From Arion vulgaris (lineage: Eukaryota; Mollusca; Gastropoda; Stylommatophora; Arionidae), in the NCBI GenBank assembly GCA_020796225.1, contig CM036756.1, forward strand, positions 41,535,398 to 41,599,397: a DNA stretch of 64,000 nucleotides. The letters run 5' to 3'. Below, piece by piece: positions 12,201 to 20,341 of this stretch (the first letter of the stretch is position 1; the number at the start of each line of letters is the position of its first letter). The notes below the pieces were generated by a model. It was given only the letters and a program-made list of their open reading frames with translations. It was not told where the DNA came from and searched no databases. The translations under genes were made by a program, and so were the position numbers.

Positions 12201-15200
12201 AACCAAAGATTGTACAATCTGTGCCAATTATAGAAGAAGCTACTGTTGGAGGAAAGACAGCTCTATCACCTCCCAAACCTGTTGGTCGAGGCAGACGAGG
12301 TAAACCTCAAGTAGTAAAGTCGGCTTTTGATGGAAACGCAGCTCCATCACATCCCAAACCTGTTGGTCGAGGCAGGCAAGGTAAATCTCAAGTCATAGAG
12401 TCTGCTGTTGATGGAAACACAGCTCTATCACCTCCCAAACCTGTTGGTCGAGGCAGGCAAGGTAAATCTCAAGTCATAGAGTCTGCTGTTGATGGAAACA
12501 CAGCTCTATCACCTCCCAAACCTGTTGGTCGAGGCAGACGAGGTAAACCACAAGTCATAGAGTTGGCTGTTGATGGAAACACAGCTCTATCACCTCCCAA
12601 ACCTGTTGGTCGAGGCAGACGAGGTAAACCACAAGTCATAGAGTCGGCTGTTGATGGAAACACAGCTCTATCACCCCCCAAACCTGTTGGTCGAGGCAGA
12701 CGAGGTAAACCACAAGTCATCGAGTCTGCTGTTGATGGAAAGACAGCTCCATCACCTTCCAAAACTGTTGGTCGAGGCAGACGAGGTAAACCACAAGTCA
12801 TCGAGTCTGCTGTTGATGAAAAGACAGCTCCATCACCTCCCAAACCTGTTGGTCGAGGTAAACCACAAGTCATAGAAGCTGTCCCCCTTATAGAAGTAGC
12901 TACTGTTAGTCATGGCAGACAAGGTAAACCACAAGTCATAGAAGCTGTTCCACTTATAGAAGAAGCTAATGATGATGGAAAGGCAGCTCTATCACCTCCT
13001 AAACCTGTTGTTCGAGGCAGAAGAGGTCAACCACAAGTCATAGAGTCTGCTATTGATTTAAAGACTGTTCTAGCATCTCCCAAAACTACTGGTCGAGGTA
13101 GACGAGGTAAACCACAGGTCATAGAACCAGTTTCAGTAGAAGTAGCTGCTATTGATGGAAGGTCTGCTCCATCATCTTCAAAAACTACTATTAAAGGTAG
13201 CCACGGTGCAGTACAGAAAAAAGAAATAACTCCACCTACAGAAGAGATTCTTGCTGAGATAAAGGCGGCACCTTCACCTCCCAAAACTGCTGTCCGTGGT
13301 AAACGACGTCTTATAGAATCTGTTTCACATATAGAAGCTGCTGCTGTCGAGCCATCTGCGAAAACTGTTGGTCGAGGTAGACGAGGTAAAACACAGGTCA
13401 TAGAATCTGCATCATTGATAGAAGTAGCTGCTTTAGATGAAAAGACAGCACCGGAATCTGCTGGTAAAGGTAGTCGTCAGCATAAAGTTCATTTCATGGC
13501 GTCCACACAAAGGGAAGTAATATCTACACTTGATGTAGATAAGATTGTTCCACCAGCTACCAATACAACTATACAAGGTAGAGGGGGTGAGGTACAGATT
13601 AATGTATCTACAACTGTTCCAATATCTAAGTTTTCAAGTTCTCCGTTGAATAAGCAATTGCATGGTGCAAATACTGCTAAAGGGGGCAGGGCAAGAGGTA
13701 AGAAACTTTCTATTGAACCTGCGCCTGCATTTATATCTCCTCCAAGAAAAAGAGGTAAAGTGGATTCTGAGAACTTGCTGCCTGTTGTTACTGAAACTGC
13801 TGCCATAAAAACGTCTATGTCAACAAAGAAAAAAGAAACATCTGTGTCTATACCATCACCACAAAAATCAAGTTCAAGGCGTGGAAGAAAGGCATCACCT
13901 TCCAAAACTTCTGTTGAAAAATCAATTGTATCATCTGTACCCAAGCAAGAAAAACAAATTGGTGAGTATGACATAAGCATGAATTCTATTTCGGTCTCAG
14001 TGTTGAATTTGTTCTCTGTTTAAGAACTATTGTCTCCAATTTTTCGTGATTTCCAAAATATCTTGCTCTGTGAACTTGTTTTCTTGAAATAACTTGTTAA
14101 GATATGTTTACGTTGTAGTTGTAATAATAGTACAGTCGTTCCACAATTTCTTGTGTGTGGGGGAGAGGGCATAATAACTAGACATAATGCCCAAAATATA
14201 GTAAACACGGAAACAAAACATTTCTACTTTACCTATCAGAATGTGTGAAAAATGACCAAGCAAGATGTACACTGACCTTTCATCACTTATGTCTATAGAA
14301 TATACAATTTTTTCCTAGCCAAAGTGTCAGTAGACACCAGTTTAGAAAGCATTGAAAAATATTCTTTAAAACAAATGGAAATGAATATGGCATGTTATTA
14401 GATTAAACCCTGACATGCTGTAAGAACACCCATCACCTGGACACCGATCTAAAGCAGAAGGATTGACTTCATTGCATCAGGTTTTACCCCATATGGCTTG
14501 GTCTATCTCCGCAGAAATGGCACACCATCTACTGGGAGTATTGCATGAACTCCGTTGCTCTGACAACAACCCTAGGGTCTGGAAAACGCACTCATGAACT
14601 GAACAGCGCGGTCCGATTCTGAGCGCAGGGCAAAGGCGTAACAATTTAGCCACAGAGACACCTTGGACACCGAATGGAATGGAAAGGAAAATCAAAAATA
14701 ATTTATGAAAACACACAATTAAAAAGAAAACATAGAGTATCTTTGACATAAAACTCTGCTTTGAAGACTACAAAAGATGGGAGCATGGAGATTGCTTGTA
14801 GAACCCCTTATTAGTTACAGTGTTTGACAATGATTAACTAAGTATTTATTTATCTAATTTTAGGTGGTGTAAAGCGCAAGGCAGGAGGGACTGCTGCAAC
14901 TACTTCTAACAAGAAAACCAAGGTGGATTCTCCTATCAAGAATTTGGTGGTGAAACCTAGAGCAACTCAAAGAGGCAGAGCTGCTCAAGTTTCTTTACTG
15001 AAAGGCTCATCCCCAGTCAAAGTATCTTCTCCCATTGGACGTGGTCGACCTAAAAAAGTTGTGGTGGCTGCAACTGTAAAGACATCACCATTGAAAGGCA
15101 GACGGGGACTGCCGAAGAAGACAGCGACAGAACCCGTCAAAGTTTTAGCTAAATCTCCAAAAGCAGTTTCTGGCATAAAACAAAATAAGAGCAAACCTGC

Positions 15201-15273
15201 AGCTACTAAATCTAAGAAGGCTACAGTTCAACCTAATTCACCTGTGCCTACCAGGCGAACAAGACGACAGTAG
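1..15273 (+). CDS. Ki-67/Repo-Man-like chromosomal protein, 3' part (6 exons, 1,144 codons)
   Basis: The gene enters from the left edge and ends at a TAG at 15271-15273. Exons are 1-219, 2095-2547, 4512-4552, 6593-6642, 11700-13961 and 14864-15273. All introns are GT-AG and every junction keeps frame (total 3,435 nt). The first two exons carry degenerate repeats of the type TGVxxLFxTP, as in the concatemeric repeats of vertebrate Ki-67 and in Repo-Man (CDCA2). The large fifth exon adds about 16 basic SPPK/GRGRRGKP units. A KVHF motif followed by VPPAT resembles the PP1-docking segment of that family. Known family members coat mitotic chromosomes, bind DNA through basic repeats and recruit PP1 phosphatase; the same job is inferred here. 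An N-terminal FHA domain, expected for Ki-67, would lie outside the window. It could instead be an unrelated repetitive nuclear protein that converged on these motifs. Confidence 0.72.
393..646 (+). mobile_element. SINE B, complete copy, 254 bp, with perfect 12-bp target-site duplication
   Basis: It starts CGCCCGAGTGGTTGCCGGGG, whose CCGAGTGG resembles box A of tRNA-Ser/Leu. The conserved core CATGTCGTAAGAGGCGACTA follows, and it ends AAAGAAGAAGAAGAG. AGTCAATGCTGC occurs at 381-392 and again at 647-658, which fixes both ends. Confidence 0.92.
762..1009 (+). mobile_element. SINE D, complete tRNA-derived copy, 248 bp
   Basis: The head has tRNA-like box A (TAGCTTAAGTGG) and a box B-like GGTACAAACTCC. 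It ends in CCACGATTTTAATTTCAG. Target duplication: TTGTGTTAGCAG at 750-761 and TTGTGTTATCAG at 1010-1021 (11 of 12). Other copies lie at 15977-16223 and 39062-39279. Confidence 0.85.
1142..1386 (-). mobile_element. SINE B copy, inverted
   Basis: It is the reverse complement of the 393-646 copy, from CTTCTTCGTGTTCG (tail) to GGTAACCGCCCGAGTGGG (head). It abuts a K-family fragment. Confidence 0.85.
1387..1606 (+). mobile_element. SINE-like family K fragment
   Basis: It contains GGGACAGTCAAAGGCT, GAGCGAACCCAGTAAACGC and GTTCTTGGTGTTAGGCT, which recur at 53570-53786 (+), 36033-36290 (-) and 42222-42440 (-). The 3' end GGCCGTAAAAGAACGA is the same tail module as in SINE B. Confidence 0.7.
1607..2030 (-). 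mobile_element. LINE 3' fragment (RT C-terminal region), carrying a 94-bp insert
   Basis: It is closely similar over its length to 7670-8010, which translates on the minus strand as a degenerate end of a non-LTR reverse transcriptase (KWFGHLIRMHPNSK; GRPRKRWLDGVAE). The frame is broken. Confidence 0.65.
1643..1736. mobile_element. 94-bp TTAA-flanked MITE with 14-bp perfect terminal inverted repeats
   Basis: CTCTTAGTGGACCA and its complement TGGTCCACTAAGAG form the ends, and TTAA flanks at 1639-1642 and 1737-1740. The related LINE copy near 7703-7720 has a single TTAA in CTTATTAAGTGGCC with no insert, i.e. the empty site. TTAA duplication is the hallmark of the piggyBac superfamily. Confidence 0.85.
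2095..2547 (+). CDS. Ki-67-like gene, exon b: repeats of the TGVxxLFxTP type
   Basis: The acceptor is TTGTTACAG|AGC and the donor CCTGTG|GTAAGT; the exon is 151 codons in phase 0. It holds six modules of about 20-30 residues: FTGLAEMF, NGPNEMF, LIGVRELF, FTGVKELF, PTGVSRLFSTPK and PTGVEILFKTP. Between the fourth and fifth is a variant, FGMRRVMKTPKK. These match the short Ki-67-type repeat. The reverse strand is also open over most of this exon (2001-2537), which I treat as a shadow. Confidence 0.78.
2548..4511. other. Intron b of the Ki-67-like gene
   Basis: It holds a 664-bp palindromic element (3147-3810). TAGTGTAGTGGTTAGTGC near 2608 looks like a tRNA-derived box A but no box B follows clearly. 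The remainder, including 3815-4511, shows no recognisable feature. Confidence 0.6.
3147..3810. mobile_element. Palindromic TTAA-flanked element, 664 bp (copy 1)
   Basis: TTAA flanks at 3143-3146 and 3811-3814. Each half of about 330 bp is the reverse complement of the other (for example AATTGTAATATCTAC at about 3385 and GATATTACAATTGCGC at about 3563). No coding capacity. A second copy, in the opposite orientation, is at 31131-31793. Confidence 0.88.
4512..4552 (+). CDS. Ki-67-like gene, exon c (41-nt microexon)
   Basis: A pyrimidine tract and TTGCAG precede the exon, and CTTCAGG|GTAAGT follows it. It encodes NIQTVSTRKGRSS and leaves two bases (GG) that join with the first base of the next exon to make Gly. 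The perfect donor and the exact phase match on both sides support a real microexon. Confidence 0.66.
5205..5640 (-). mobile_element. LINE reverse-transcriptase 3' fragment
   Basis: The minus strand reads LLYGSETWRDIKLN and LRQILRLRWYDRVTNTNLW, then RKWRCDGHTPWR, typical of the C-terminal end of non-LTR reverse transcriptases. Stops interrupt it. Related fragments: 29845-30190, 52035-52400, 55470-55965. Confidence 0.7.
5985..6560 (+). mobile_element. Degenerate LINE 3' fragment, duplicated in tandem
   Basis: GCGCCTCAGAACAGGACAC occurs at about 6008 and 6124, and a CAAACTCACTGG...GAAAACTA block occurs twice (about 6258 and 6438). It parallels the better preserved LRTGHCSLRAHLHRIGL segment at 32040-32215. 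Confidence 0.5.
6593..6642 (+). CDS. Ki-67-like gene, exon d (50-nt microexon)
   Basis: The acceptor is TTTCTCAG|G and the donor GATCAG|GTTTGT. The exon encodes KQESMTPQSHETSHRS after completing a Gly codon, and leaves one base that forms Asp with the next exon. The frame is kept from a 2-nt remainder to a 1-nt remainder. The donor is weaker than those of neighbouring exons. Confidence 0.6.
7128..7270 (-). mobile_element. Truncated SINE of the G/H family
   Basis: CGCTTTGAATTCAAGCATAG, GGCGCTTCTGATTTTT and GCTTGCTTTCC match the family segment also seen at 15498, 37416, 40611 and 47278; the tRNA head is missing. Confidence 0.6.
7470..8110 (-). mobile_element. LINE 3' fragment with GAA-rich tail
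   Basis: The minus strand reads INQVKEFKYLGSIFTEDGKL, then KWFGHLIRMHPNSK and GRPRKRWLDGVAESCERAKI, and ends at AAAAGAAGAAGAAAC. These are conserved reverse-transcriptase C-terminal motifs. Frameshifts are present. Confidence 0.75.
8240..8349 (+). mobile_element. SINE C fragment
   Basis: ACACCGTTCTGTTCATGGG and TTGCAATTCTCTCGGCAG match the body of SINE C at 28118-28352; the tRNA head is lost. Confidence 0.6.
8353..8463 (-). mobile_element. SINE B, tail half (split by the fold-back element)
   Basis: It runs from the tail (GCGTTCGTTTATCTACGACC) to GGTAGGCCCCTAA. The other half resumes at 11417. Together they make one minus-strand SINE B. Confidence 0.85.
9013..9234. repeat. 222-bp segment present only in the left arm of the fold-back element
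   Basis: The right arm goes directly from ...GTGTCAACAA to TCTCATATTA (near 10860 on the complement). The left arm has this extra piece. Either it was inserted on the left or deleted on the right; no target duplication was seen. Confidence 0.75.
9494..9825 (-). mobile_element. SINE H, complete tRNA-derived copy, 332 bp, inside the fold-back arm
   Basis: On the minus strand the head shows box A (TAGTAGCTCGGCCTG) and box B (GGTTCGAACC), and the tail is poly(A) (a T-run at 9494). ATCGGTTGAAG is duplicated at 9483-9493 and 9826-9836. The opposite arm at about 10600-10620 keeps the uninterrupted site. Confidence 0.93.
11417..11524 (-). mobile_element. SINE B, head half
   Basis: It continues the 8353-8463 copy from ACGCATAGACTTCTACACG to CCCGGTAACCACTC. 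About 40 bases of the core are missing near 11463. Confidence 0.8.
11700..13961 (+). CDS. Ki-67-like gene, exon e: large exon with SPPK/GRGR tandem array
   Basis: The acceptor is TTTGTTTAG|AT and the donor AAATTG|GTGAGT. The reading frame is open for 754 codons. It begins TSSKKRKAENP, a basic nuclear-localisation-like patch. A tandem array fills about 12001-13475. KVHF lies at 13484-13495 and IVPPAT at 13544-13561. A Ser/Lys-rich segment ends the exon, with another basic patch PPRKRGK near 13740. S/T-P-x-K sites recur in almost every unit, as expected for a CDK substrate. The frame stays open to a TAA at 14021-14023, so intron retention would add only about 20 residues. Confidence 0.78.
12001..13475 (+). 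repeat. Coding tandem array, about 16 units of ~27 residues (81 bp)
   Basis: The core unit reads DGNTALSPPKPVGRGRRGK followed by PQVIESAV. The most regular block, 12330-12870, has an exact 81-bp period (for example GTCATAGAG at 12392 and again at 12473). Units towards both ends are more diverged, and some add a VPLIEEAT-type spacer. Each unit couples an S-P-P-K site to a GRGR-basic motif like an extended AT-hook or histone H1-tail motif. Confidence 0.9.
13484..13561 (+). other. Candidate PP1-docking segment (KVHF ... IVPPAT)
   Basis: KVHF fits the RVxF-type PP1 motif [RK]-V-x-F. About 20 residues later comes DVDKIVPPAT, resembling the FDxxLPPxTP part of the Ki-67/Repo-Man PP1-binding segment as I remember it. 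The spacing is a little longer than in vertebrates, and here the segment follows the repeats rather than preceding them. Binding is inference only. Confidence 0.45.
13962..14863. other. Intron e of the Ki-67-like gene
   Basis: It contains one SINE C copy (14476-14690, minus). The rest shows nothing recognisable. Confidence 0.6.
14476..14690 (-). mobile_element. SINE C copy
   Basis: TTTTACCCCATATGGCTTGG and GCACTCATGAACTGAACAG match the complement of SINE C. The head near 14640 is degraded. Confidence 0.7.
14864..15273 (+). CDS. Ki-67-like gene, last exon (basic C-terminus)
   Basis: TCTAATTTTAG|G precedes the exon; a Gly codon is split across the junction and 136 codons follow to TAG. The segment is Lys/Arg/Pro/Ser-rich, with IGRGRPKK (a canonical AT-hook-like GRP core), several SP sites and a TRRTRRQ end. 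No leucine-rich LR domain like that of vertebrate Ki-67 is evident. Confidence 0.75.
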
Positions 15274-15394
15274 TAATATACATATATATTCACCTATCAC
15301 TAAATTTCCTGATGTAATTATGTGAATAACGCTTTGTCACAGATGTTGTTAATTATGTTATTGCAGCCTTACACATATTTGCCTTGCTTATTAT

Positions 15395-15400
15395 ATTAAA
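15395..15400 (+). promoter_or_regulatory. Possible polyadenylation signal (ATTAAA) of the Ki-67-like gene
   Basis: ATTAAA lies 122 bases after the stop codon and is the first recognised variant signal downstream. In AT-rich DNA such hexamers occur by chance, so this is weak. Confidence 0.3.
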
Positions 15401-15497
15401 AGAAATAATCCAATAGATCTTGAAATTATAATCATGTGTAATACTAAAAATAATGTTAGAAATCAGAAACTAGTTATTTTTCTTTATTTGGTGATCT

Positions 15498-15660
15498 TGC
15501 ATTCAGGCGTAGTCAGAGTGCCTGGTATTTCGCCTCTTGACTGATTTTTTTCATGCAGGCATGCTTTCCTTTTTATCATTGTGCCCCGCCATACAGGTGT
15601 ACATTTTCTGACTTCATGGGTGTTGATGATCTAAATTGCATGTACCTCCGAAGTTGAGTA
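15498..15660 (-). mobile_element. Truncated SINE of the G/H family in the 3' flank
   Basis: GCATTCAGGCGTAGTCAGAG, GCATGCTTTCCTTTTTATCA and CGCCATACAGG match the family. It may lie inside the 3' UTR of the Ki-67-like gene. Confidence 0.65.
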
Positions 15661-15976
15661 CGGCTAGTCTGAATGGCGAGTGACACTTTTGATACAGAAA
15701 AACAAGCCTTTATGCAAACATTTTTGTCACAATATTACATGCCATAACTATACCTGAATTTCTAGCATGTGAATGGAAAATAAAAATTACTAGTTGCTTA
15801 ACCCCTTACAGTCTGAGAGAAAATTCTGTTGACAACTGAGATTAAAACATTAATTAATTGTGCACACTAAGAATAATATTAAAAATAAGAGTTTTTTTGT
15901 ACAGTAAACTGTGCTAATTTTAATACCAATGTTTTTACTTACTATATTTCAATGAATGTCACTATTATCTGCACAT
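15661..15976. other. No recognisable feature
   Basis: AT-rich sequence with no long reading frame or repeat that I could match. Confidence 0.5.
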
Positions 15977-16223
15977 GAAAATCGTGGCATATCCTAAATG
16001 ACGTAGCCATCAACCACAGTAAACCAGTCGTTGATTTTCTAGGCACCACTTATACGTTCAGTAGTTTGCCATTGCTTTCTGAACGGTGGGGTCTATTTTT
16101 ACCTTTGTAAAAATCCCACGGAAACGAATTTGCTTCCAAACTTGCCTACCTTGGGGTTTGAACCAGGTACGCTTGGGTTGTGTGATTGAGCTCACTACCG
16201 CTTGAGCTACAGACGCTCACTAC
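15977..16223 (-). mobile_element. SINE D, complete copy, 247 bp
   Basis: It is the complement of the 762-1009 copy, with box B GGTTTGAACC visible as GGGTTTGAACCAGG. CTGCACAT is duplicated at 15969-15976 and 16224-16231. Confidence 0.85.
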
Positions 16224-16749
16224 CTGCACATACAAAACAAAATACAGACAGCTGAAATGGTATGTTAATGTGCTTTGTTCTATAGCATGTGTCAGTCATT
16301 CAAGTAAAGGGACCCATTTTCATACCATGAGGTATATTCAGGAATATGTTGTTACGCCTTGATTTCTCTTTGATGATAGGTGATGTTGTCAATATCTCGC
16401 TGCCCACCTTTACTTAAGTGTTTCTCTTCTACCCAAATAAGACTGGGTCGGCCTAAGAGCCAGTACAGTTTGAAATAAATCCACCCCTATTGTGGATTTT
16501 ATTTGAAATCACTCCTAGGAAGAGAGTACACTAACCAAATCAATCAGAAGTGTTGGCTTATTACTTATCATTAATCCATTTGTGCTTGTTCCAGTATTAA
16601 AATAAATTACTATCAAAAACTGGTTAACAGTGGTCACCATTATCAGACTAATAATACGTATCAGTAGAATTGTTAAATGTTTCCATGGTATAAAAATACC
16701 ACATATACTTTTGATTTTAAAAGTATTCTTTCATGGCCTGGTCAACCAT
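16224..16749. other. No recognisable feature
   Basis: Short frames only; nothing matches the repeat families. Confidence 0.45.
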
Positions 16750-16990
16750 TTTTATTGTTTTCATCATCAAATAGCTTGTCCTAAACAGAACTTTGCCACT
16801 CTAACATTCCTTCAAAATTTTTCTCATATTTGCCCGATGTCCCACCTCTGAAGCCGTCATGTTCAAATCATCAGTTACATCCTGAATACATCTTCTATGG
16901 GATCTTCCTCTTTGCCGGGATGCCTCCTTCCATGGTGGTCTTCTCCAGCCCTTCATTTCTCTTTATATGTCCAAAAATACTTCAATTTAT
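16750..16990 (-). mobile_element. LINE J 3' fragment
   Basis: GGGATGCCTCCTTCCATG and GGTCTTCTCCAGCCCTTCAT match the better copy at 35436-35735 (minus strand: HEGLEKTIMEGGIPAKRRRG). Confidence 0.65.
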
Positions 16991-17201
16991 TGTTTAACAC
17001 TTTAGATTTTTCTCAAAATTAACTACTTGACATAGAATAATTAAGACTGAACGAATCAGTGCTTGTAGACTAAAATACAGACATTTCATGCTAAGTGTTT
17101 TGGACTTCTACAGTTAACAAAAGCAATGTTGACTACCTAAGATATAAACATCTGTTACATAGAGAGACAGAATAGTTAGGACACTTGTTTTTCAATCTTA
17201 A

Positions 17202-17913
17202 CCCTTTAAACCCGCCCTCCCGATATTACGGTATTAGCATTAGTACACGTATACCAGGGGTGCCTACATATCGGGATGAGAACCCCTCCTCGTTATTTGT
17301 CGGTGTTTAGCGATAACTTGTGTACTAGTGTGACGTCAAACACAGGAAATGCTTCCTTAAAGGTTTATCTAAATGGTGAATTGCATCGTGTTTTGATACT
17401 TAGTGATTTCATAATTGTTTATTATTTTTAAAAGATTAAGCGACACGCTGAAAATTTCGGAAATGGTCATTCGAAAGGATAACAACAGAGCAAGCTGTTG
17501 AACTTCTTTAAACGATTCTGAAGATGAATTAGACTTAGAATATGATTATTCTGATAACGAAATCGAAAGTGAGTCGGATGAACATTTAGAAGAATTATTT
17601 GAACCGACTGATGTTCAAACATGTCAGTGACTTTCCAAACATGGATTACAAAGACAGACCAGTCAAGAAAGTGAAGACACAATTTTGGTGCACATTTTGT
17701 CAAAATTCCCTGTGTCTAAAGGAAGGATCTACATGTTGGGAAGACTGGCATAGTAAGCATGAATACTGTAGATGATGGGGTAAGTCGATAAAAATTATAG
17801 GACACTTAATTCTGCCAATCTATCTTGTTTTCAAACAATTCTGATTGTGCTGTTTTTGCTCAGGAGCCCAGGGGCGAGGGTTTTTAAGGTATAGTTGGCT
17901 AGGGTTCAAAGGG
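17202..17913 (+). mobile_element. Internally deleted piggyBac-type element, 712 bp (copy 1)
   Basis: TTAA flanks at 17198-17201 and 17914-17917. The ends are CCCTTTAAACCC and GGGTTCAAAGGG, imperfect inverted repeats. Inside are an acidic segment (DSEDELDLEYDYSDNEIESE) and, after a stop, a Cys-rich end (FWCTFCQNSLCLKEGSTCWE then DWHSKHEYC). These resemble the acidic N-terminus and the zinc-binding C-terminus of piggyBac transposases, with the catalytic middle gone. A second copy is at 60229-60911. Confidence 0.8.
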
Positions 17914-17914
17914 T

Positions 17915-18240
17915 TAAGGACTTGTGTTGATGACCCAGAAAGATCAGGATTGTTTCTTTCTGGGTGGTAACAATACCAATATCTGACACACAAACTAACT
18001 TTTCTCTAATCCTGGTTTGCTTCACATCGTCAGGATAAGAAGAGAGATTTCTAAAACAGACTGTTGTGTACACTTCATGAATAGTATTTTTCACCTTTTG
18101 CGTGGACTGTCTTTTGCTTTGTATCCACCGTATCTGTGTAACATTGCTCTTTGGGGCGCACTGTCTGTTGGTAATCTGTTTATGTGACCAAACCAATTAA
18201 TTTGTTGTTTTGTGATGAAGTTCAGTACTGAAGGTGAACA
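17915..18240 (-). mobile_element. LINE 3' fragment
   Basis: The minus strand reads MVWSHKQITNRQCAPKSNVT and QIRWIQSKRQ, related to the fragment at 40085-40520 (QMLSWIYKCLRRMLGVSRRD). Confidence 0.5.
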
Positions 18241-18957
18241 TCCCTTTGCACTGTTAAGGATACATTAATAATAATTAGTAATTTAATTCTAGGAGACATA
18301 CCTGAGACTTGTTATGTTACGTTTCATCTAGCACACATATAATGTGTATATGTTTATCAGGGTTTTACAGAGTAGAATATCCTGGACATTACAGATTTTC
18401 TATAAGTAGTTGACACATATAACTATGTTGACGACAATATAGCTCTAAGACAGGTGACAGGATGTGTGTTTAGTGAACCTCTGAAGAAGATGAAAGAATA
18501 CCCACATAACTGAGAACTGTATAAAAGAAAGAATATGGTACACAATAGAAACTTGCCGATTTGCTTAATATTGATAATGTTAATCAGATGTTGTTAATCT
18601 GAAGGATGTACTTATTATATTAAACTTCTTGCCATATTCATCATATATCATACATATTCTGCAATTAAATGCTCATGTTCAGAAGCTTAGAGAAATGTGG
18701 CCTTCATGAATCTAGTGGCAGCTCCATTCCATGAAAAATGTCTGCTCATAGTTGTTAACTGTATGATGAGTATGTGTCCTATTGATAGAGTATTTATGCT
18801 TGTTCAGATTGACATGTTACTTCTTTTGTGGATAGAGTGGGTAATGTTTTTACAAATATCTTTTTTTGGTATTCATGTCCAAACAAGCAACAAAAACTGC
18901 TGTTACCGCTTTTTCGAACGGTGTAGCTGGAGGAATGTAATGGTCGCATCGCTGTTG
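18241..18957. other. No recognisable feature
   Basis: A 95-codon frame at 18697-18984 matches no family and runs into the SINE E copy. Confidence 0.45.
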
Positions 18958-19088
18958 CAGTCACAGCGAAACTGTTCAGGTTAAGATGTTTTCTTTATGC
19001 CCCCAACTCTTTGACCTTACCGGGGATCGAACCCAGGTATATGAAATGGGAGTCTGTACTCTTATCCATTCGGCCAGATGCTCCTCAG
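18958..19088 (-). mobile_element. SINE E copy, tRNA-derived
   Basis: It is the complement of 56671-56790. GGGGATCGAACCCAGG (box B) and TTCGGCCAGATGC (box A side) are visible. Confidence 0.7.
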
Positions 19089-20224
19089 TGTTCCAACACT
19101 GCCTGTAAAACTTGGTTTGTAGAGCAGCATTTGTTTTTGTATCTTGTTTGTGATTACCATGGCAAATTTTGATGGTAGTCAGGTCATGTCCACATCACTT
19201 TGTGTCCAACATTGACCATATCTATTCGAATAAGTCTCATGTCTGGGGTTCTTAAAGATATCCTCACCAAGAGTTCAACCACAGCAGTCTCCCAGGGGGT
19301 TGTCTAGTTGCTTTTGCACCAGATATTGCCAGTCTTGTTTATAAACAGGCAGTATCAATCCTCTATTTGACCACACCTGCAGATTCGATTGGGTTGGTTG
19401 CAAGCATTTATAAATCTTTTAGATGAGACTTTGGAATATGTAACTCTCATTCATCATATATAAGTTAAGCAAATGATCATTGCTTAAGTATTAAAATACA
19501 TAGCATGTAGATGGCTTAGTCACTTACAACATTACACCCTTATTAAAGCCTATATTTGTGTATGATATATTGTTTCAATATTTTCTTTGATCATTTTAAA
19601 ATTTGAAGTTTTATCTCTAATGTTACAATTTTATTCTATTGTTTGCTTGTAAGTGAAAAACTTGCTTTCTGCTTTATTTTTATTGACTGCTTTTAAATAT
19701 CTGTGTAATATTGAATTCACAAACACTGCATTATCTTTTATTTATTATATAGTTATTAATTTTAATAGTAAGAGTCTGATTGGAATACTTAGCAACCAGA
19801 AATATGGGGGAAACTATGAGGATGCTGGTCAGATTAACACCACCTCATTTGCATTGTTGGGAAGTTTATGGTGGATAAGGGGGGCGTTCTTCAGTCTCTT
19901 GACAACCTACTCTTGGATGACACTAAAATTGGTGCTTAATCAATCCAGCGATTTTTGGAGTTGTACAATCTTGAGGCGCAGAGAAAGAAGTGTGTTTTCA
20001 TAGTGAGCCACTAAGCAGCATCCTTCAAAATGTACTATCAAGTTAAAAGGAACATTGCTAAGGCATCAATTTAAATATATTTGATTACATCAGATGGTAG
20101 AAGTAGATTATAAATAACAACAGAATAAGTCAGGCAAAAACATAATTCCAGAAAAGGATCATAACAATTTCTTGTGTACTACACATAACTAATACTGACA
20201 TTTGAAAACAAGTTGTTAACATTA
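19089..20224. other. Mostly unrecognised; one low-copy repeat at 19850-19985
   Basis: GTTGGGAAGTTTATGGTGGATAAG at about 19856 resembles GTTGGGAAGTTGAAGATGGATAAG at about 44052, and the complement recurs near 59930-60090. Confidence 0.45.
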
Positions 20225-20335
20225 GACAACAATATTTCTGAAGACCACAGAGAGTGGTTATGCAGAGAATACCATGGACTGCTTAAATGACCAGTGTTGA
20301 AAGAGGTCAATGCATAGGGAAAGTGTATCAGCATA
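20225..20335 (+). mobile_element. LINE fragment
   Basis: It translates in broken frame to WLCRRIPWTA, matching the WFYRRMMRIPWTAKM of the copy at 41405-41845. Confidence 0.45.
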
Positions 20336-20341
20336 CTGAGT

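Noticed and set aside
12330..12870. Evenly spaced repeats that could suggest a CRISPR array
   Set aside because: The repeats are contiguous, 81 bp long, in frame and coding; the genome is a eukaryote.
12469..12873. 134-codon minus-strand frame with a regular repeat
   Set aside because: It is the mirror of the 81-bp coding array; its periodicity follows from the + strand repeat.
18697..18984. 95-codon frame as a small gene
   Set aside because: Runs into a SINE E copy, lacks any recognised domain, and no splice or promoter signals support it.
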